A stretch of DNA of 64,000 bases, taken from the NCBI GenBank assembly GCA_900489925.1, contig UEHQ01000009.1, forward strand, positions 250,598-314,597, given 5' to 3'. Below the pieces are notes generated by a model that was not told the origin of the DNA, ran no database searches, and worked only from the letters and a program-made list of their open reading frames with translations. Shown here one piece after another: positions 35,951 to 46,076 of this stretch. Position 1 is the first letter of the stretch. Each line of letters starts with the position of its first letter. The position numbers and the translations under genes are program-made. This DNA is from Hyphomicrobiales bacterium. GTDB lineage: Bacteria > Pseudomonadota > Alphaproteobacteria > Rhizobiales > Rhizobiaceae.

Positions 35951-37493
35951 ATTCCGAGATGATTTTCACGCGATCGCCGACAGCCACCGACGCACCCGTC
36001 GGAAGCGCATTGATGAGCTTGAAGAGATCGAGCTTGCGATCCGTACCCATCATCCGCGAAGCGAGCGTGGTGATGTTCTCGCCCGGGCGGACGGTGACGA
36101 CGCGAATCCGCAGCGGCTTCAGGGAGGCTGCTTCTTCGGGCGTCATGCGCCGGAAGCTTGCTCTCAGCACATCGGCCGTCTGCTGCAGGCTCGGGCTGCC
36201 CTTCGGCACTGCAGTCAGGAAGCGGAATATCTGCGATTTGTTGCGAATGACCGTAACGTCGAAGTCCCAGCGATCGGCACTGGCCCTTGCGGTCGCCGCT
36301 TCCATGCCGTTGACCGTGATCTGCTGGATCGTCGAAGGATCAAGGCCGGTCACCCAACCACTCGAGATATAGTTGGTCAGCGACTGGTTCTCGTTGTCAG
36401 CAACGCCATCGAAGCGGATCGCAACATCGTGGGGGCCCGTTGCCATCACCGCTTCGACCTTGTTGTCGATCTTGAAGTCGGGCGGCACGTCGAAGCGAAT
36501 GCCAAGGCCACCGTGCAGGAAGGTCTGGCCGCGGACATAGCCTTCCTCGGGGCTGTCGCCATAGAGAAGCCCGTCAATTCCATCGAGATAGTAGTCGCGG
36601 CCTGTGTCGCCGACCTTGCCTTCCTGGCCAAAGGCGCGAGCATGGTCACGCGCCAGCTCGATACGCTGAGCAGAGTTCGGGTGGCTCGACAGGAAGTCGA
36701 GGCTCTGGTCGGCATCCGGATCGACAGACATGAAGCGGCTATATCCCGCCATCGCGTCAAGGAAGCGCGCGGCCGCATAGGGGTCGTAGCCCGCCTCGCC
36801 GAGCATCCGCACACCGATCACGTCAGCCTGTAGCTCCTGCTGCCGTGAGAAGGCCGCAAGACGCAGCTTGCCGCGTGCCAGCGCCTGTTTGCCGGCAATG
36901 TCGCTCGACAGAACTTCCGCGACAACGCGGCTGGCGATGACCTCGGCTTCCTCCCGCTTCTGGCGTTCGATGCCATGATTGGCGGTGACGTGGCCCATTT
37001 CGTGGGACAGAACCGCTGCCACTTCCGAGGCGTCATTGGCGAGCGCCAGCAGGCCACGGGTCACATAGAGATAGCCGCCCGGCAGCGCGAACGCGTTGAT
37101 CGCCGGGGAATTCAAGATCGTGATGCGATACGACTGGCTCGGATTTTCCGACACGGCAGTCAACGCACCGGCGATGCGCGCAACCAGACGCTCAGTCTTC
37201 GCATCCTTGTATTCACCGCCATAGCTTGCAACGATACGGGGATGTTCACGAGCACCCATGGCAGCGCGAGGATCGTTCTTCTGCACCTCGTCGACGATCT
37301 GCGGATTTGAGGACGGGCCGACGCTCGGTTGATAGGATTGTTCCAAGGCGGACTGGCAGCCGTAGAGCGCAATGCTCGCCAGGGAGACAAGCGACAGCCT
37401 TCGGACCCAACGGCACGTTGCAAAGAACACATCACTGGAGGGCGCGGGCCGTTTCCACGTCGTCATGCTGTGCAGGCGGGCTCTCCAAGTCAT
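35949..37493 (-). CDS. M48 family metalloprotease lipoprotein with LysM-like C-terminus
   Basis: A roughly 514-residue envelope protease (505 if ATG 37466 is used). A hydrophobic signal segment ends in lipobox LYGC, predicting lipidation. The M48 catalytic motif HEMGH is followed by the third zinc ligand Glu in RQQELQADVIG. The last 50 residues (VRPGENITTLASRMMGTDRKLDLFKLINAL) resemble a LysM peptidoglycan-binding module. By analogy with BepA/LoiP it may degrade or help assemble outer-membrane proteins. It is preceded by thiQ on the same strand, 245 bp away, and is convergent with rpoH2. Confidence 0.88.
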   Translation of the reverse strand: MTWRARLHSMTTWKRPAPSSDVFFATCRWVRRLSLVSLASIALYGCQSALEQSYQPSVGPSSNPQIVDEVQKNDPRAAMGAREHPRIVASYGGEYKDAKTERLVARIAGALTAVSENPSQSYRITILNSPAINAFALPGGYLYVTRGLLALANDASEVAAVLSHEMGHVTANHGIERQKREEAEVIASRVVAEVLSSDIAGKQALARGKLRLAAFSRQQELQADVIGVRMLGEAGYDPYAAARFLDAMAGYSRFMSVDPDADQSLDFLSSHPNSAQRIELARDHARAFGQEGKVGDTGRDYYLDGIDGLLYGDSPEEGYVRGQTFLHGGLGIRFDVPPDFKIDNKVEAVMATGPHDVAIRFDGVADNENQSLTNYISSGWVTGLDPSTIQQITVNGMEAATARASADRWDFDVTVIRNKSQIFRFLTAVPKGSPSLQQTADVLRASFRRMTPEEAASLKPLRIRVVTVRPGENITTLASRMMGTDRKLDLFKLINALPTGASVAVGDRVKIISE

Positions 37494-37738
37494 CGTTCTT
37501 GTCGGTCGGTTCTTGGCGAACCGGCCGTCTTCATCAAGGGTCAACAGGCGTCCGTCCCCGCTTCTGCAATGCACAATCGAGGACGTAAGTCTTTGCTGTA
37601 ACTGATTTCCGCATCGGTTGCATAGCGAGACTCTGCTTAAATGTAGCGCCGTTGTATTTTAGCAAGCGTAACGTGGTTAAGGAGTTGCTTGGGTCGCTTG
37701 AAATTATGGCGAAAGTGCCGTTGCACAGTCCAGATTCG

Positions 37739-38446
37739 TCAGTTGTCGAGAAATTGACGCAAACCTCGATGCCCCTCATGGCTCAGAAACGGGCCAATCG
37801 GGGCCGCCACTGCAATACGGCCACGATCGATGAAGACTGCATAGTCTGCAATGCGACGAACCTCGTCGGGATCGTGCGAGACGATGATGACCGTATTCGC
37901 CGTTTCCTTGTGCATGTCGAGAAGCAATGCAGCCATCTCGTTGCGCAAGCCGGGATCGAGCGCTGCAAACGGTTCGTCAAGCAGGAGCACAGGTCGCTTT
38001 CTCACAAGCGCACGGGCGAAGGCAACGCGCTGGCGTTCCCCACCCGACAGCGTTGCCGGCATGCGCCCCTCAAAACCGGCAAGCCCGACTTTCTCAAGGG
38101 CTGCAGTGATCGACAGCCGATCGGACTGAGAGAGTTTCATCCCAGGATCAACGCCCAGCCCAACATTGGTGAAGACATCGAGATGAGCAAAGAGATTGTT
38201 GTCCTGAAAGACCAATGAAACAGGTCGCTTCGCCGGATGCTGATGGCTGACATCCATCCCCGCGATGAAGACGCTCCCTTGCGCCGGCACGTCGAAACCG
38301 GCCAGGAGATTGAGAAAGGTCGATTTTCCAGCGCCCGAAGCACCAGTCACCGCGATCACCGCTACGGCTGGAAGCTTGCAATCGAAAAGGAAATCATGCC
38401 CGCCAAGCGTCAGCGTGACATTCCGCATTTCAACCCCATCAGCCAT
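37739..38446 (-). CDS. thiQ: Thiamine ABC transporter ATP-binding protein ThiQ
   Basis: The 235-residue ATPase of the thiamine/TPP importer. Walker A is GASGAGKST, the signature is LSGGERQRVAFARAL, Walker B is VLLLDEPFAALD and the switch region is VSHDPDEVRR. It has no C-terminal regulatory domain, as usual for ThiQ. It overlaps thiP by 8 nt and is the third gene of thiBPQ behind a TPP riboswitch. Confidence 0.94.
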   Translation of the reverse strand: MADGVEMRNVTLTLGGHDFLFDCKLPAVAVIAVTGASGAGKSTFLNLLAGFDVPAQGSVFIAGMDVSHQHPAKRPVSLVFQDNNLFAHLDVFTNVGLGVDPGMKLSQSDRLSITAALEKVGLAGFEGRMPATLSGGERQRVAFARALVRKRPVLLLDEPFAALDPGLRNEMAALLLDMHKETANTVIIVSHDPDEVRRIADYAVFIDRGRIAVAAPIGPFLSHEGHRGLRQFLDN

Positions 38447-40076
38447 GCAAGGCGACCTCCCGTCGCGGCGGTTGGCCCACCGTGCCGGCGATCGTCAGCA
38501 GCAGGCAGACAATACCGAGGATCAGCGCCAATCCATCCGCATCATTCGTTCGGTAACTCCCCATCCTGCTATAGACCAGCCACGGCAGCGTCACGAAGCT
38601 ATCCGAGCCAAACAGGGCGACGGCACCCAGATCACCAAGCGCCAGCGCCATCGCGAACGACAGGGCCGTGAAGATAGGCCTACGCAGCGCCGGCCAATCG
38701 ACGAGGCGAAGGCGCGAAGAGCCGGAAATACCAAGGCTCGCGCTCAAGCGCTGCGTCCGCCTCTGATGAATGGCATAGGCGGGCTCAAGCACCCGCATGA
38801 CGAACGGCAAGGCCATCAGCGCATTGATCGCGACAACGAGTACAGGCGCGTAAGCCGCGGCGTCGCCGATGGTGCGCAGCGCCATGAACCAACCAGTGGC
38901 AAGGACGATCGGCGGAACAAGGAGAACCAGCGATGAAGCGCCACCCATCGCTGCAAAGAAAGAGCGAACGACACGGTCCTGCGTGCCCGCCGAGGCGATC
39001 GTATGGCGTGCGCGCACGAGGGCGCAAGCAAGAGCCAGCGATATCAGGGCGGCGGAAACCGACATCGCGGCGCTCGTCGCAACCGAACGCCAAAAGATCG
39101 GCTCAGCCAGAAGCTTCACCAGATCGGCACGCAAACCGGCCACGATCACCGACACAAGCGGCAGCCCCAGGAATAGCGTAGCGAGGAGAACCGAACCACC
39201 ATCGGCCAGCCGCGCGCTGGGCGACGCCCCGTCCGGTCGTTTGATCGTCTTGCCGGCCGTCAATCCATCGTCGCCGGTTGCAGGAAGGAGCGCCAATGCC
39301 CCGAGCACGACAACGGTCAATGCAATCTGCAACAACGAAAGCGCAACCGCCCGCGGCGGATCGAAATCGAACCGGAGAGACTGATAGATCGCGACTTCTA
39401 TGGTGGTCGCAGCCGGTCCGCCACCGAGCGTCAGTACCAGGGTGAAACTGGTGGCACACAGCATGAAAATGAGACCGGCGACGCCTGGAATGACCGAACG
39501 CAGGACCGGCCATTCGACAAACCGGAAAATCGAACCCCGCCGCATGCCGAGACTGCTCGCCATCAGCCAATACTCTCCTGGCACGCGCTCGAGCGCAGCC
39601 AGCATGAGCCGGGCGGCCAGCGGCAGATTGAAAAAGACGTGGGCGAGCAGGATACCGGACAAGCCGTAGATGCTAATCGGCTCCGCAAGACCAATCTCGG
39701 TGAGCACCCAGTTCAAGACACCTTGCCGACCCCAGATGCCGATCAGACCCAGCGCGCCGATCAGGACAGGCAAGCCCATTGGCACCGCGAGAAGACGAAT
39801 GACCCAGATCCGGCCGGGAAAGCGCGGCTGGCGCGCCAACGCTTGCGCCAGCGGAATGGCGAAGACGATCGACAGAGCGGTCGACAGGACCGCTTGCAGC
39901 AATGTGAAACGAACAACTCTCAGAACGTAGGGGTCGAACAGCACCTCGGATATTGCCAATGGGCCGCTCGCCGCCAGCAAGGCCAATGTCGCCAGGCTGA
40001 CGAAAAAAACGATAGCGGCGAGGCTCACTGCCCCGCCGGTCATCGCCCACCGCTTCTCAGCCGTGGTTTGCAGCAT
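38439..40076 (-). CDS. thiP: Thiamine ABC transporter permease ThiP
   Basis: A 545-residue inner-membrane permease with two fused permease domains and about 12 membrane segments. EAA-like loops are ERVPGEYWLMASSLGMRRGSIFRFVEWP in the first half and RLSASLGISGSSRLRLVDWPALRRP in the second. ATG 40076 shares its A with the thiB stop codon (TGATG), giving tight coupling; the longer frame to 40103 is inside thiB. It works with periplasmic ThiB and the ATPase ThiQ. Confidence 0.94.
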   Translation of the reverse strand: MLQTTAEKRWAMTGGAVSLAAIVFFVSLATLALLAASGPLAISEVLFDPYVLRVVRFTLLQAVLSTALSIVFAIPLAQALARQPRFPGRIWVIRLLAVPMGLPVLIGALGLIGIWGRQGVLNWVLTEIGLAEPISIYGLSGILLAHVFFNLPLAARLMLAALERVPGEYWLMASSLGMRRGSIFRFVEWPVLRSVIPGVAGLIFMLCATSFTLVLTLGGGPAATTIEVAIYQSLRFDFDPPRAVALSLLQIALTVVVLGALALLPATGDDGLTAGKTIKRPDGASPSARLADGGSVLLATLFLGLPLVSVIVAGLRADLVKLLAEPIFWRSVATSAAMSVSAALISLALACALVRARHTIASAGTQDRVVRSFFAAMGGASSLVLLVPPIVLATGWFMALRTIGDAAAYAPVLVVAINALMALPFVMRVLEPAYAIHQRRTQRLSASLGISGSSRLRLVDWPALRRPIFTALSFAMALALGDLGAVALFGSDSFVTLPWLVYSRMGSYRTNDADGLALILGIVCLLLTIAGTVGQPPRREVALHG

Positions 40077-41101
40077 CAGTTCATGCTCATGGCGGCCAGC
40101 CACTCATCGATCCAGGCCTTGCGGTTTTTCGCCACCTCATCCGAGCTCATGAGGAAAGTCTTCGACGGGTTGACGAGCTTACCGAAGGCATCCGGTAGCG
40201 GCTGAGATGTCGCGGACACCGGCATCATCCAGTTGTTGGTCGGGATCGTATCCTGAAAGCCGGGCGTGACCATGAACTTCAGAAAATCACGGGCAAGGTC
40301 CTTGTCCGGCGCGTTCTTCAGCAGGCCGGCAACCTCAATCTGGATATAGTGCCCCTCGGAGAAAGCAGCAGCCTGATAGCGATCAGTGTTTTCCGCCACC
40401 ATGTGGTACGCCGGCGAAGTCGTATAGGACAGGACCATGGGTGCCTCACCCTTGGTGAAGAGGCCATAGGCTTCCGACCAGCCAGGCGTCACCGTGAGGA
40501 CGCGGCTCTTCAACTTCGCCCAGGCTTCCGGGGCCTTGTCGCCATAAATGGACTTCACCCAGAGCAGCAGACCGAGGCCCGGCGTCGACGTCCGTGGATC
40601 TTCGATCACGATTTTCTGCGACGGATCGCCTTCGACCAGATCCTTCATGCTCTGCGGCGGGTTCTTGATCGTCTGCGTGTCGTAGATCACGGCGAAATGG
40701 CCGTAGTCGTAAGGGACGAACACGTCGTCCTTATAGTCGCCGGGGACCTTGAGCGCGCTGGTATCGACACCGCTCGCATCAAACAGCCCCGTCGCCTTGG
40801 CCTCAGCGACAAGATTGGTGTCCAGACCGAGCACGACGTCGGCCTTGGTACCTGCACCCTCGAGCTTGAGGCGCGAAAGAAGGGCAACGCCGTCCGCGAC
40901 GCTCACGAAATTGATCGTGCAATCGCAGGCCTTTTCAAAGGCTTCCTTCACCTTGGGGCCGGGTCCCCATTCTGAGGTGAAGCTCTCATAGGTGTAGATG
41001 GTCAGCGTCTTGCCGGCCGCGCTCGCATCTGCCGCCGATACGGCGAGAAATGCCGGCAAGGCGACAAGAAGCACGCGGGTCTTGGTGATAAAATTCAACA
41101 T
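40076..41101 (-). CDS. thiB: Thiamine-binding periplasmic protein ThiB
   Basis: This 341-residue binding protein captures thiamine, TMP or TPP in the periplasm. The Sec signal peptide covers about residues 1-28 (core [14 protein letters not shown], cleavage near DASAA). The mature start [10 protein letters not shown] is characteristic of Thi[27 protein letters not shown] contributes to the ligand site. ATG 41101 follows GAGGAGAGG; the longer frame to 41158 runs toward the riboswitch and is not coding. It is first gene of thiBPQ. Confidence 0.95.
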   Translation of the reverse strand: MLNFITKTRVLLVALPAFLAVSAADASAAGKTLTIYTYESFTSEWGPGPKVKEAFEKACDCTINFVSVADGVALLSRLKLEGAGTKADVVLGLDTNLVAEAKATGLFDASGVDTSALKVPGDYKDDVFVPYDYGHFAVIYDTQTIKNPPQSMKDLVEGDPSQKIVIEDPRTSTPGLGLLLWVKSIYGDKAPEAWAKLKSRVLTVTPGWSEAYGLFTKGEAPMVLSYTTSPAYHMVAENTDRYQAAAFSEGHYIQIEVAGLLKNAPDKDLARDFLKFMVTPGFQDTIPTNNWMMPVSATSQPLPDAFGKLVNPSKTFLMSSDEVAKNRKAWIDEWLAAMSMN

Positions 41102-41157
41102 GGCACCTCTCCTCTTGGTGTACGCACATGAAGGGGAATGGGCGGTGCCTGGTGTCA

Positions 41158-41260
41158 CGCGTCTAATCCCTCCGCCGGTGTTAGCCGGATCAGGTTCCGC
41201 GGGTTAGCGCTTTACGCGCCTCTCAGCCGTGCGTCGGACAGACACAGGGGCACCCCGTTA
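41158..41260 (-). ncRNA. TPP riboswitch upstream of thiB
   Basis: Read on the minus strand: GGGGTGCCCC (41247-41256), GGCTGAGAGG (about 41217-41226), CGGAACCTGATCCGG (about 41183-41199) and the closing CGGAGGGA (about 41167-41174). All thi-box landmarks are present in order. It ends about 60 nt before the thiB start, close enough to control access to the ribosome-binding site. Confidence 0.95.
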
Positions 41261-41300
41261 GAGCGAGAAGAGATGTACCGTCGTAATCCGTTTATGACAA

Positions 41301-41320
41301 GAGGCGGCATGACCCGCCTC
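41301..41320 (-). terminator. Hairpin after the DHA2 efflux gene
   Basis: GAGGCGG-catgac-CCGCCTC, perfect 7-bp stem just after the stop at 41328 and upstream of the TPP aptamer on the same strand. Only TTGTC follows, so termination may be weak and readthrough into thiB is possible. Confidence 0.5.
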
Positions 41321-41327
41321 AAGCTGA

Positions 41328-42863
41328 TTATTCTGCCGCTTCGGCGGCCGGTTTCGGCTGCTTGACTTCACCAGCGCGCGGCAATTGAACAGGCTTCAGC
41401 ATCAACGCTGCGGCAAGACCGATCAGTGCAATCACGCAGGATGTCATGAACAGCGGCGTAAACGCGCCGGCATAAGCATCGGCAACCGCCTGGCGGGTGG
41501 CCTCCGGCAGAGCCGCCATCATCTTCGGTGTCAACTGCTCAATGTCGGCAATGCCGGAAATGGACGTGCCATGCTTGCCAAGCTGCGAGGCGACGATTGC
41601 TCCGTAGATGGAAATCGCGATCGATGCCCCACCCATGCGCGAGAGTGTCACGGAGCCCGTTGCGGCGCCGACATCGCGCGCGGGAGCCGCATTTTGAACG
41701 CCGATCACCGGCACTTGCTGCGCGAGACCAACGCCCAATCCATGGAATGCCATGATCGCACCGATCACGAACACCGGCGTTCCAGCATGCACCTGCGTCA
41801 GCATCGCAAATGCAAGTGCGCTACAGGCGAGGCTTGCGACCGCAAAAGGCTTGTAGCGTCCCGTTGCAGCGATGATCCGTCCGGCAGACAACGAACCACA
41901 GACGATGCCACCCGTAAGCAATACGAACAGGCCGCCGGCACTCGACGGGGAAAGACCTGTGGTCGTTTGCAGGAAGAGGGCAAAATAGTTGACCATGCCG
42001 ATGCCGATCGCGCCGCTCATGATCGACATGACAAGCATCAGCCCGAAGGTCGAATTGCGAAACAGCTGCAGCGGAATGATCGGCTCGGCCGCGCGGCGCT
42101 CGACGAGTACCCACAGCACCGCACACAGGACGCCGACGGCAATGATCGAAAGAGCAGGCACGGAGACGAGGGAGCCAAAGAGTTCGCTGCTATCGGCGGC
42201 AAGCACGACACTCGTGGTCGTCAGGGCGAGCAGGAGAGCACCGGCATAATCGATCTTGGGGCGGCGATGCGGCTTGCGATAGGGCAGCATGAAGATAAGC
42301 CCGGCAAATACGACAACACCGATCGGCACGTTGACGAGAAATATCGAACGCCAGCCGAACAGGTCGCTCATCGCACCGCCAAGTACCGGGCCGATCGCGC
42401 CTGATGCCATCAGCACGAGGCTGGAATAGCTCTGGTAGCGGGCGCGCTCTCGCGGCTCGAACAGATCCGCGTTCACCGCAAAGATCGACACCATGATGCC
42501 ACCGCCGCCCAACCCCTGGAGAACGCGCGCAGCAATCAGCGTATTCATGGAGACGGCCAGTCCGCAAACGGCGGAACCGATCGTGAAGATCAGGATGGCC
42601 GCCATCATCACATACTTGCGGCCGAAGAGATCGCCGAGCTTGCCGTAGAGCGGCATCACGGCGCTCACTGCCAGGAGATAGGCGGAGCCCACCCAGCTGA
42701 ACCGCTCGAGATGTCCGAACTCACCAACGATCGTGGGCAGCGCGGTGGCGACGATCTGGTTGTCCAGCGTGGCCATGAACATGGCCGTCATAAGGAAAAG
42801 AAAGAGCACCAGCCTGCGACGATGATCCGTCACGAGCGGCACGACGGCAGCTTGCATATCCAT
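41328..42863 (-). CDS. MFS drug efflux transporter (DHA2, EmrB/QacA type)
   Basis: A 511-residue, 14-segment major facilitator antiporter. Motif D1-like TLDNQIVATALPTI follows TM1, motif A is GKLGDLFGRKYVM, and motif C is SGAIGPVLGGAMSDLFGWRSIFLVNVPIG. It exports hydrophobic compounds using the proton gradient; the substrate is unknown. No membrane-fusion partner gene is adjacent. A MarR regulator is encoded divergently and the 120-bp space between contains a perfect palindrome, so local repression is likely. Confidence 0.93.
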   Translation of the reverse strand: MDMQAAVVPLVTDHRRRLVLFLFLMTAMFMATLDNQIVATALPTIVGEFGHLERFSWVGSAYLLAVSAVMPLYGKLGDLFGRKYVMMAAILIFTIGSAVCGLAVSMNTLIAARVLQGLGGGGIMVSIFAVNADLFEPRERARYQSYSSLVLMASGAIGPVLGGAMSDLFGWRSIFLVNVPIGVVVFAGLIFMLPYRKPHRRPKIDYAGALLLALTTTSVVLAADSSELFGSLVSVPALSIIAVGVLCAVLWVLVERRAAEPIIPLQLFRNSTFGLMLVMSIMSGAIGIGMVNYFALFLQTTTGLSPSSAGGLFVLLTGGIVCGSLSAGRIIAATGRYKPFAVASLACSALAFAMLTQVHAGTPVFVIGAIMAFHGLGVGLAQQVPVIGVQNAAPARDVGAATGSVTLSRMGGASIAISIYGAIVASQLGKHGTSISGIADIEQLTPKMMAALPEATRQAVADAYAGAFTPLFMTSCVIALIGLAAALMLKPVQLPRAGEVKQPKPAAEAAE

Positions 42864-42901
42864 GAAGAAATCATTCCAATTGGAAGGTGAGGGATTTTAT
42901 G

Positions 42902-42935
42902 TGCTATCAGCATATATTTGTCAATGTCACATTGA
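42902..42935. promoter_or_regulatory. Probable MarR operators in the divergent promoter
   Basis: TCAATGT-c-ACATTGA (42921-42935) is a perfect 15-bp palindrome, and TGCT-atc-AGCA (42902-42912) is a second one 8 bp away. Both lie between the divergent efflux and MarR genes in AT-rich DNA, where a MarR dimer would block both promoters. Confidence 0.7.
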
Positions 42936-42983
42936 TGACAGCCGCATATTCTCATACCCATTTGGTTCTGATATGATTTGGAC

Positions 42984-43508
42984 ATGAGCGAAACCGCAGC
43001 CAAACTTGAAGACGACGACACGGTCCGGGAAGGTGTATCCTACATCGGCCAAAGCATGTCGCGCATGCGACTGATGACTGGGCGACGTCTGATCGGTCGA
43101 CTGGCGATCCAGAGCATTGTTCCCGGCCTCGAACTGTCGCATCTCGACGTTCTGGAGGCGGTCCGGCGCGCCGAGCCTGATGGAGAAGTCACGGTCGGAG
43201 CGATCGCCGAAGCCATGCGCATCGATCCGTCGCGTGCCAGCCGCGTCGTCTCGGAGATGGTCGGCCGCAACATCCTGCTCCGCAAGGCCTCCCAGGCCGA
43301 TGCGAGGCGGATCGTCGTCGTCATGACGCCGCTTGGCCAGCGCCTGATGTCTGAGGTCAAGGCGCAGAAACTCGCGATCATTTCGGAGATCGTGGCAGAC
43401 TGGAGCAATGATGATGTCGAAATGTTCGGAACGCTTTTCGACAGGTACATATCCGGCTTCGAAGCCGTTTTTCAGGCACGTATGAAGGATGTGGCCGAGG
43501 ACGGCTAA
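42984..43508 (+). CDS. MarR family transcriptional regulator
   Basis: A 174-residue winged-helix repressor. The DNA-binding part is VTVGAIAEAMRIDPSRASRVVSEMVGRNILLRKASQADARRIVVVMTPLGQRL, with the conserved wing residues D-x-R. N- and C-terminal helices form the dimer interface. ATG 42984 is preferred over the in-frame TTG at 42978. It is divergent from the DHA2 efflux gene and probably releases it when an exported compound binds. Confidence 0.92.
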   Translation: MSETAAKLEDDDTVREGVSYIGQSMSRMRLMTGRRLIGRLAIQSIVPGLELSHLDVLEAVRRAEPDGEVTVGAIAEAMRIDPSRASRVVSEMVGRNILLRKASQADARRIVVVMTPLGQRLMSEVKAQKLAIISEIVADWSNDDVEMFGTLFDRYISGFEAVFQARMKDVAEDG

Positions 43509-43553
43509 CAAGCGCCTTTCCCTTGCCCCCCGCTTTGCGCTATGGGCAATGCC

Positions 43554-44204
43554 ATGAACCAATCCACCTTCACCATTCTGCTGGGCGGCGAGCTGCGACT
43601 GACCGATCGCCTGCAAAAGGCGGTCGCGGGTACACGCTTCATCGCGGCGGATGGCGGCATGCGCCATGCGCTCGCGCTTGGCGTCGTACCAGAGCTTTGG
43701 GTTGGCGATTTCGATTCGACGCCGACGGATCTCGATAAAGCATTCCCTGGCGTGCCGAAGCAGCCCTATCCGGCGGCAAAGGCATCGACCGACGGCGAGA
43801 TCGCCGTATCGGAAGCCATCGGGCTCGGTGCGCGGCGACTTGTTCTTGCCGGCGCATTGGCCGGTGAGCGATCCGATCACGGGCTCCAGCATCTTCTCTA
43901 TGCGGTGAGCCTGGCGGAAGCGGGCTTCGACGTGCTGCTGACGTCTGGCACCGAAGAAGCCGTGCCGCTCATTCCCGGCGCTCTCGACCTGGATCTGCCG
44001 AAGGGATGCCTCTTTTCCGTTCCCGGCTTCAGCGAACTCACCGGGCTCAATATCGAAAATGCGCGCTATCCGCTGATGAATTTCCATTTGCCGTTCGGGT
44101 CGTCGCGCACCATTTCCAATGTCGCGGAAGGCCCTGTGCGCTTTTCGCTTGAAGGCGGCCGCGCGATCATCCTCGCTCGTCCCTACGATCTTTCCGGAGT
44201 CTGA
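43554..44204 (+). CDS. thiN: Thiamine pyrophosphokinase
   Basis: A 216-residue cytosolic kinase (220 from ATG 43542) that converts thiamine to TPP with ATP. Family motifs are AADGGMRHALALGVVPELWVGDFDS, the acidic STDGEIAVSEA (normally K-D-x-T-D-x-E), and GERSDHGLQHLLYA (the G-G-R-x-D-H equivalent). The C-terminal TPK B1-binding part (GCLFSVPGFSE, FSLEGGRAIILARP) is present. It completes a salvage route with the ThiBPQ importer 2.5 kb away but has no riboswitch of its own. The ABC-F gene follows after 3 bp. Confidence 0.9.
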   Translation: MNQSTFTILLGGELRLTDRLQKAVAGTRFIAADGGMRHALALGVVPELWVGDFDSTPTDLDKAFPGVPKQPYPAAKASTDGEIAVSEAIGLGARRLVLAGALAGERSDHGLQHLLYAVSLAEAGFDVLLTSGTEEAVPLIPGALDLDLPKGCLFSVPGFSELTGLNIENARYPLMNFHLPFGSSRTISNVAEGPVRFSLEGGRAIILARPYDLSGV

Positions 44205-44207
44205 TTT

Positions 44208-46028
<1,821 letters not shown>

Positions 46029-46076
46029 CTTCGCAGCCTGACGACCAGCCATGCTGCGAACGCTTTTGCGCGTCGC

